Program-made: the position numbers and the translations under genes
Shown: piece by piece, positions 4,609-6,794 of the stretch
Layout: each line of letters begins with the position of its first letter
Numbering within the stretch: position 1 is the first letter of the stretch
Notes under the pieces: generated by a model
The model's database searches: none
The model's input: the letters and a program-made list of their open reading frames with translations, nothing else
What the model was told of the DNA's origin: nothing
Assembly (NCBI GenBank): GCA_900542045.1
Contig: UQMI01000084.1
Location: 1 to 6,794, forward strand
Length of the DNA stretch: 6,794 nucleotides
Reading direction: 5' to 3'
Source of the DNA: an uncultured Blautia sp.
Lineage (GTDB): Bacteria; Bacillota; Clostridia; Lachnospirales; Lachnospiraceae

Positions 4609-5160
4609 ATGAATTTTGAAAGTAGGAAAATAATTTTGAAAAAATTATTGACTGGTGTTGTTCTTATTCTATGTGGTGTAGTTATATTCGGCAGTATTGT
4701 TGAGAATGTTAGGAGCACCACAGAACAAACGTCAGAAACGGATGCAAAAGAAGTAAAAGACGATCATCCTGTGGGGATAATTGATACTTTGAATGCAGAT
4801 TTGGATTTTTCGACTGTTTCTCCATATAAATATGCGAATGGGAATGGTAAAGTTGTTGCCAGTATCACAGAAAATTTACTGCATAATGATCCACCGGAGT
4901 TAAAAGTAACACTAGAAAATAATTCTGACAAAACTGAAGAATGGAATAATGGAGAACTCTATAGGTTAGAAAAAAAAATTAATGAAACATGGTATTATCA
5001 AGAGAATGAAGTTGAGATAGTTTCTGAAATTAATTCGATTTTTGAAGCGAACAGTTCAGTTGATTACACGTATCGTTTTAGCACGCCAGTGGAACGAGGA
5101 ACCTATCGGATTCTGTATCTGTTTCGTGGAAACTGGTGCTCTGTCGAATTTGAAATTTAG
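4609..5160 (+). CDS. Membrane-anchored protein with a C-terminal bacterial Ig-like domain
   Basis: This 183-aa protein starts with a basic stretch and a hydrophobic segment (about residues 13-31, LLTGVVLILCGVVIFGSIV). It acts as a signal anchor; LILC is not a proper lipobox because Leu occupies the -1 position. A charged linker follows (35-55). Residues about 95-183 resemble the Ig-like fold found in Clostridia (Big_14 type): ELKVTLENNSDK, LYRLEKKINETWYY and a final VERGTYRILYLFRG. It is probably outside the membrane; the ligand is unknown. The ATG at 4609 has no clear ribosome binding site. TTG at 4636 has AGTAGGA 8 nt upstream and may be the true start, giving 174 aa. The gene appears intact and monocistronic, between an IS scar and a strong terminator. 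Confidence 0.75.
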   Translation: MNFESRKIILKKLLTGVVLILCGVVIFGSIVENVRSTTEQTSETDAKEVKDDHPVGIIDTLNADLDFSTVSPYKYANGNGKVVASITENLLHNDPPELKVTLENNSDKTEEWNNGELYRLEKKINETWYYQENEVEIVSEINSIFEANSSVDYTYRFSTPVERGTYRILYLFRGNWCSVEFEI

Positions 5161-5198
5161 GATTCAGAAGTATGAAAAGAATAGGGAATTATGATTAG

Positions 5199-5256
5199 AA
5201 AGGCTGTCACGTTTTTGCCGTTTTGGCATTTGCTGTGGCAGCCTTTTTGTTGTTTT
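5199..5256 (+). terminator. Rho-independent terminator of the Ig-like gene
   Basis: AAAGGCTGTCAC (5199-5210) pairs with GTGGCAGCCTTT (5235-5246), 12 bp with one G-U pair. An inner TGCC/GGCA stem (5216-5228) is also present, and TTTTTGTTGTTTT follows. It sits 38 nt after the stop codon. Confidence 0.9.
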
Positions 5257-5282
5257 ATTTACTGATTTTTTTGATATAGGAC

Positions 5283-5309
5283 GTAAACGCAAAATAGCGA
5301 GTACCTTTT
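5283..5309 (+). repeat. IS66 copy 2 left terminal inverted repeat
   Basis: Starts GTAAAC, with GAGTACC at positions 18-24 of the repeat, and is related to both ends of copy 1. The partner end lies outside the window. Confidence 0.65.
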
Positions 5310-5323
5310 CAAAACCATCAGAT

Positions 5324-5334
5324 ATGAGATAATA
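5324..5334 (+). promoter_or_regulatory. Putative tnpAB extended -10 promoter (copy 2)
   Basis: ATGAGATAATA contains TGA followed by GATAAT (5328-5333), a TGn-extended -10, and no good -35. It is identical to the 11 bases in the copy 1 leader. Confidence 0.5.
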
Positions 5335-5402
5335 GACTCATCACTATGAAGTCAAAAAAGTTTAGTACTCAACTTTTTTGACCAGACTACAGGAGGTGAG
5401 TC
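5335..5402 (+). promoter_or_regulatory. Fold-back structure around the tnpA ribosome binding site (copy 2)
   Basis: GACTCATC (5335-5342) is complementary to GGTGAGTC (5395-5402, one G-U pair), which overlaps the end of the AGGAGG site and the bases just before the ATG. Inside, GTCAAAAAAGTT (5351-5362) and AACTTTTTTGAC (5371-5382) form a perfect 12-bp stem with an 8-nt loop. The outer 5' arm starts right after the -10, so it is largely absent from native transcripts. Confidence 0.6.
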
Positions 5403-5768
5403 ATGAACTCTCATACAAGTTTAGTTGCACAGCAAACCCGTCTGAGCGAATGGGCTGAGATGGTCCGCAATTGTCAAAACCGCCCACAGGGTATGAAAAT
5501 TGAAGAGTGGTGTCAGCAGCATGACATTACGAAAGCCAGTTATTATTGGAGACTCCGAAAAGTTCGGGAAGCTTTTCTGGCAACTGCCGGTAACACACCA
5601 GATTTTATAGAGGTTCCTTCTTCGGTAATCCAGTCAGAAACGATAGAGCCGAAGCATAAGACCGTTGCTGTGATCAGAGGTAAAAATCACCTTACATTTG
5701 AAATCACAGATCAGGCATCTGCATCCTTTCTTCGTACACTTTTGGGAGTGATGACGGATGCTCAATGA
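5403..5768 (+). CDS. tnpA: IS66-family accessory protein TnpA (copy 2)
   Basis: This 121-aa protein has the HTH-type N-terminal region of IS66 TnpA: LSEWAEMVRNCQNRPQGMKI followed by EEWCQQHDITKASYYWRLRK (about residues 14-53), with the W-C and YYW positions shared with copy 1 (TAWCRANGIP, QFFYWQR). The C-terminal part (HLTFEITDQASASFLRTLLG) corresponds to the LILEIS...GGLLG end of copy 1. ATG at 5403 has a strong AGGAGG 6 nt upstream. The stop overlaps tnpB by 11 nt, implying translational coupling. It probably binds DNA during transposition; the exact role is unknown for the family. Confidence 0.88.
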   Translation: MNSHTSLVAQQTRLSEWAEMVRNCQNRPQGMKIEEWCQQHDITKASYYWRLRKVREAFLATAGNTPDFIEVPSSVIQSETIEPKHKTVAVIRGKNHLTFEITDQASASFLRTLLGVMTDAQ

Positions 5769-6120
5769 TGGTACAGGATTCAAAAAGGTATACATAGCCA
5801 CAGGTTTTACAGACCTGCGCCGGGGAATTGATGGGCTTGCAAGGATCATACGTTTCCAGTTCCATCTCGACCCTTATGATAAGAATACATTATTCTTGTT
5901 TTGCGGCAGGCGTACTGACCGCATAAAAGGGCTCCTGTGGGAAGGTGATGGATTCCTTCTTTTGTACAAGCGGATTGAAAATGGCAGTTTTCGGTGGCCG
6001 CGCACAAAAGACGAGGCACTGGAGATTACTGCTGACCAGTATCAAATGTTGATGCAGGGTCTGGAGATTATTGCCAGAAGTCCGATCGAAGAAGTTGTGG
6101 ATCCGGCATTCTCCATGTAA
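5758..6120 (+). CDS. tnpB: IS66-family accessory protein TnpB (copy 2)
   Basis: This 120-aa protein has all TnpB hallmarks: FTDLRRGIDGLARII, LFLFCGRRTDRIKGLLWEGD, FLLLYKRIE and WPRTKDEALEIT. It aligns end to end with copy 1 except for the last few residues (EEVVDPAFSM against QEVHPQDLL). GGGAG lies 10 nt before the ATG, and the start is inside tnpA. The tnpC gene follows after a 292-nt spacer, which is unusually long for an IS of this compactness and carries the conserved boxes and hairpin described separately. Confidence 0.93.
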   Translation: MLNDGTGFKKVYIATGFTDLRRGIDGLARIIRFQFHLDPYDKNTLFLFCGRRTDRIKGLLWEGDGFLLLYKRIENGSFRWPRTKDEALEITADQYQMLMQGLEIIARSPIEEVVDPAFSM

Positions 6121-6121
6121 C

Positions 6122-6141
6122 TTGTGCAAAACAGAGAAAAT
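6122..6141 (+). promoter_or_regulatory. 20-bp conserved noncoding element just after tnpB (copy 2)
   Basis: TTGTGCAAAAC then AGAGAAAAT, 1 nt after the tnpB stop; it matches 19 of 20 bases with copy 1 (2024-2043, minus strand). Confidence 0.5.
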
Positions 6142-6192
6142 AAAATCATTCCCATTCCTGTTGATTGATTCTGTGCAATATAAAATTTAAAG

Positions 6193-6201
6193 TTATTCAC
6201 A
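6193..6201 (+). promoter_or_regulatory. DnaA-box-like TTATTCACA (copy 2, box 1)
   Basis: Fits the TTATNCACA consensus and occupies the same relative place as the 1974-1982 box of copy 1. Another near match (TGTGGATTT) lies at 6216-6224. Confidence 0.45.
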
Positions 6202-6256
6202 TCACAAAAGTTTTCTGTGGATTTTCATGTCCGCATGACCCAAAGACTTTCCCAAT

Positions 6257-6265
6257 TGTGGATAA
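6257..6265 (-). promoter_or_regulatory. Perfect DnaA-box sequence, inverted (copy 2, box 2)
   Basis: TGTGGATAA on the plus strand, exact consensus on the minus strand. It starts 64 nt after box 1 and 60 nt before box 3 (TTATCCACC at 6317-6325, 8 of 9). Confidence 0.5.
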
Positions 6266-6324
6266 CAATCATAAATATCTGAATTTTCGGAGTTTTTTCT
6301 CAGGTATTTATGACTGTTATCCAC
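6258..6324 (+). promoter_or_regulatory. Long hairpin in the tnpB-tnpC spacer (copy 2)
   Basis: The 25-nt arms 6258-6282 and 6300-6324 are complementary at 23 positions, with a 17-nt loop. The outer ends are the DnaA-like boxes GTGGATAA and TTATCCAC. It is the counterpart of 1852-1914 in copy 1, where the inner stem sequence is different but the outer GGATAA/TTATCC pairing is kept. Confidence 0.7.
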
Positions 6325-6380
6325 CGTCAAAATGACGAAGGTGACAGCAACAAAAAATGGTGAAAATCCGCCGTTTCTGC

Positions 6381-6386
6381 TATAAT
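6381..6386 (+). promoter_or_regulatory. Putative tnpC promoter -10 (copy 2)
   Basis: A perfect TATAAT 26 nt before the tnpC ATG, without a clear -35 (TGGTGA at 17-nt spacing). Its position matches the TACAAT in copy 1. Confidence 0.5.
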
Positions 6387-6412
6387 AGCACTCAGAAAAG
6401 TGAGGTTCGGTT

Positions 6413-6794
6413 ATGGCAGTTAAATATACGGAAGAACAATTAAATACAGTTGATAAGTCGCTTCTTATCCATCTGCTTTTACAGCAGCAGGAACAACTGG
6501 AGGCCTTAACAAAGGAACTTCATGCATCGAATGAAAAAATGCAGCTTCTAATGGAACAGGTAATCCTTGGGAAACAGAACCGGTTTGGCAGATCTTCTGA
6601 AAAGATGGATGATACCAGTCAGATCAGTTTCCGTGAAGTGGATGGGACTATCGTATTCTTTAACGAAGCCGAAGCTGTATGCGATCTTAGTGCATCTGAA
6701 CCGGAAAATCTGGAACTCAAATCGTCAAAACAGCCAAAATGCATTCTGCGGAGCCTAGCGGACTCCGATGCGTTTCAGAGCGGACGCTGTGCGG
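6413..6794 (+). CDS. tnpC: IS66-family transposase TnpC (copy 2), N-terminal part, disrupted or chimeric at its end
   Basis: The frame is open from ATG 6413 to the window edge (127 codons). It matches the TnpC N-terminus: YTEEQLNTVDKSLLIHLLLQ, a glutamine/leucine-rich helix, then KQNRFGRSSEKMDD (copy 1: NNKRYGRSSEKLD) and VFFNEAEAV (copy 1: LIFNEAEAL). GAGG lies 8 nt upstream. After SSKQPK (to about 6739) the expected K/R-rich GKRE-DL-LP segment is missing and CILRSLADSDAFQSGRC follows, which does not resemble TnpC in any frame. None of the catalytic DDE residues is in the window. Either another element is inserted here or the sequence is chimeric. Confidence 0.8.
   Translation, partial: MAVKYTEEQLNTVDKSLLIHLLLQQQEQLEALTKELHASNEKMQLLMEQVILGKQNRFGRSSEKMDDTSQISFREVDGTIVFFNEAEAVCDLSASEPENLELKSSKQPKCILRSLADSDAFQSGRCA

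Larger units (their letters stand above)
5283..6794 (+). mobile_element. IS66-family insertion sequence (copy 2), left part
   Basis: The left end is GTAAACGCAAAATAGCGAGT at 5283, sharing GTAAAC and GAGTAC with copy 1. Candidate target-duplication bases are TATAGGAC (5275-5282). It carries tnpA, tnpB and the beginning of tnpC on the plus strand. It is a different element from copy 1: TnpA is very divergent and TnpB is diverged. The right end is not in the window, and the TnpC similarity breaks at about 6740. Confidence 0.88.

Noticed and set aside
6567..6758. 63-codon plus-strand frame within tnpC copy 2
   Set aside because: Out-of-frame shadow of TnpC, whose frame contains the NRFGRSSEKMDD signature.
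84..6794. Composite transposon formed by the two IS66 copies carrying the protease and Ig-like genes
   Set aside because: The copies are different elements (TnpA unlike, TnpB diverged, different terminal repeats) and the internal genes are a truncated protease and an unrelated gene with its own IS scar.
6789..6794. GTGCGG at the window end as the start of a group II intron next to a hairpin
   Set aside because: Six bases at the edge are not enough; no intron domain is visible.
1..6794. CRISPR array, tRNA or rRNA genes
   Set aside because: No regularly spaced repeat array beyond the coding 24-bp repeats, and no cloverleaf or rRNA-like sequence was recognised on either strand.

Overview
The window looks like a mobile-element-rich accessory region of a low-to-mid-GC Firmicute, most likely a gut Clostridia/Lachnospiraceae-type genome. 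This rests on protein flavour (IS66 TnpB/TnpC types, a secreted trypsin-like protease, a small Ig-like-domain membrane protein), strong AGGAGG-type ribosome binding sites and AT-rich intergenic DNA. It cannot be assigned to a species from sequence alone.

Layout. Bases 1-83 are an in-frame piece of a DDE transposase, cut off by IS66 copy 1. Bases 84-2886 are a complete minus-strand IS66-family element with both terminal repeats, tnpA (2801-2397), tnpB (2407-2048) and tnpC (1758-136). Bases 2887-3444 are the 3' part of a secreted trypsin-like serine protease gene that has lost its 5' end at the IS junction; it ends in three GGGFEPEP repeats. Bases 3645-4584 are a decayed insertion sequence whose minus-strand transposase has frameshifts, stops and at least two internal deletions; it is flanked by the 8-bp direct repeat TTTGGCGA. 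Bases 4609-5160 encode an intact membrane-anchored Ig-like protein, followed by a strong terminator. Bases 5283-6794 are the left part of a second, different IS66 element on the plus strand, with tnpA, tnpB and the start of tnpC. The tnpC frame stops resembling TnpC at about 6740.

How the parts relate. The two IS66 copies are different elements (TnpB similar but clearly diverged) in opposite orientation, so they do not form a simple composite transposon. They share fine architecture: an 11-nt tnpA/tnpB overlap, an identical 11-bp tnpAB -10 region, a 20-bp element just after tnpB that differs at one position, a separate tnpC promoter, and a structured tnpB-tnpC spacer holding three DnaA-box-like motifs (TTATCCACA type) at nearly identical spacing (65/60 and 64/60 nt). 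All three elements also carry an inverted repeat across the promoter and ribosome binding site of their first transposase gene. This topology would mask translation on read-through transcripts, as known for IS10 and IS50.

The most interesting observations are the conserved DnaA-box/hairpin spacer, the mismatched flanks of IS66 copy 1 (a transposase on one side, a protease on the other), the IS scar that appears to have separated the Ig-like gene from its original promoter, and the abrupt break in the second tnpC.
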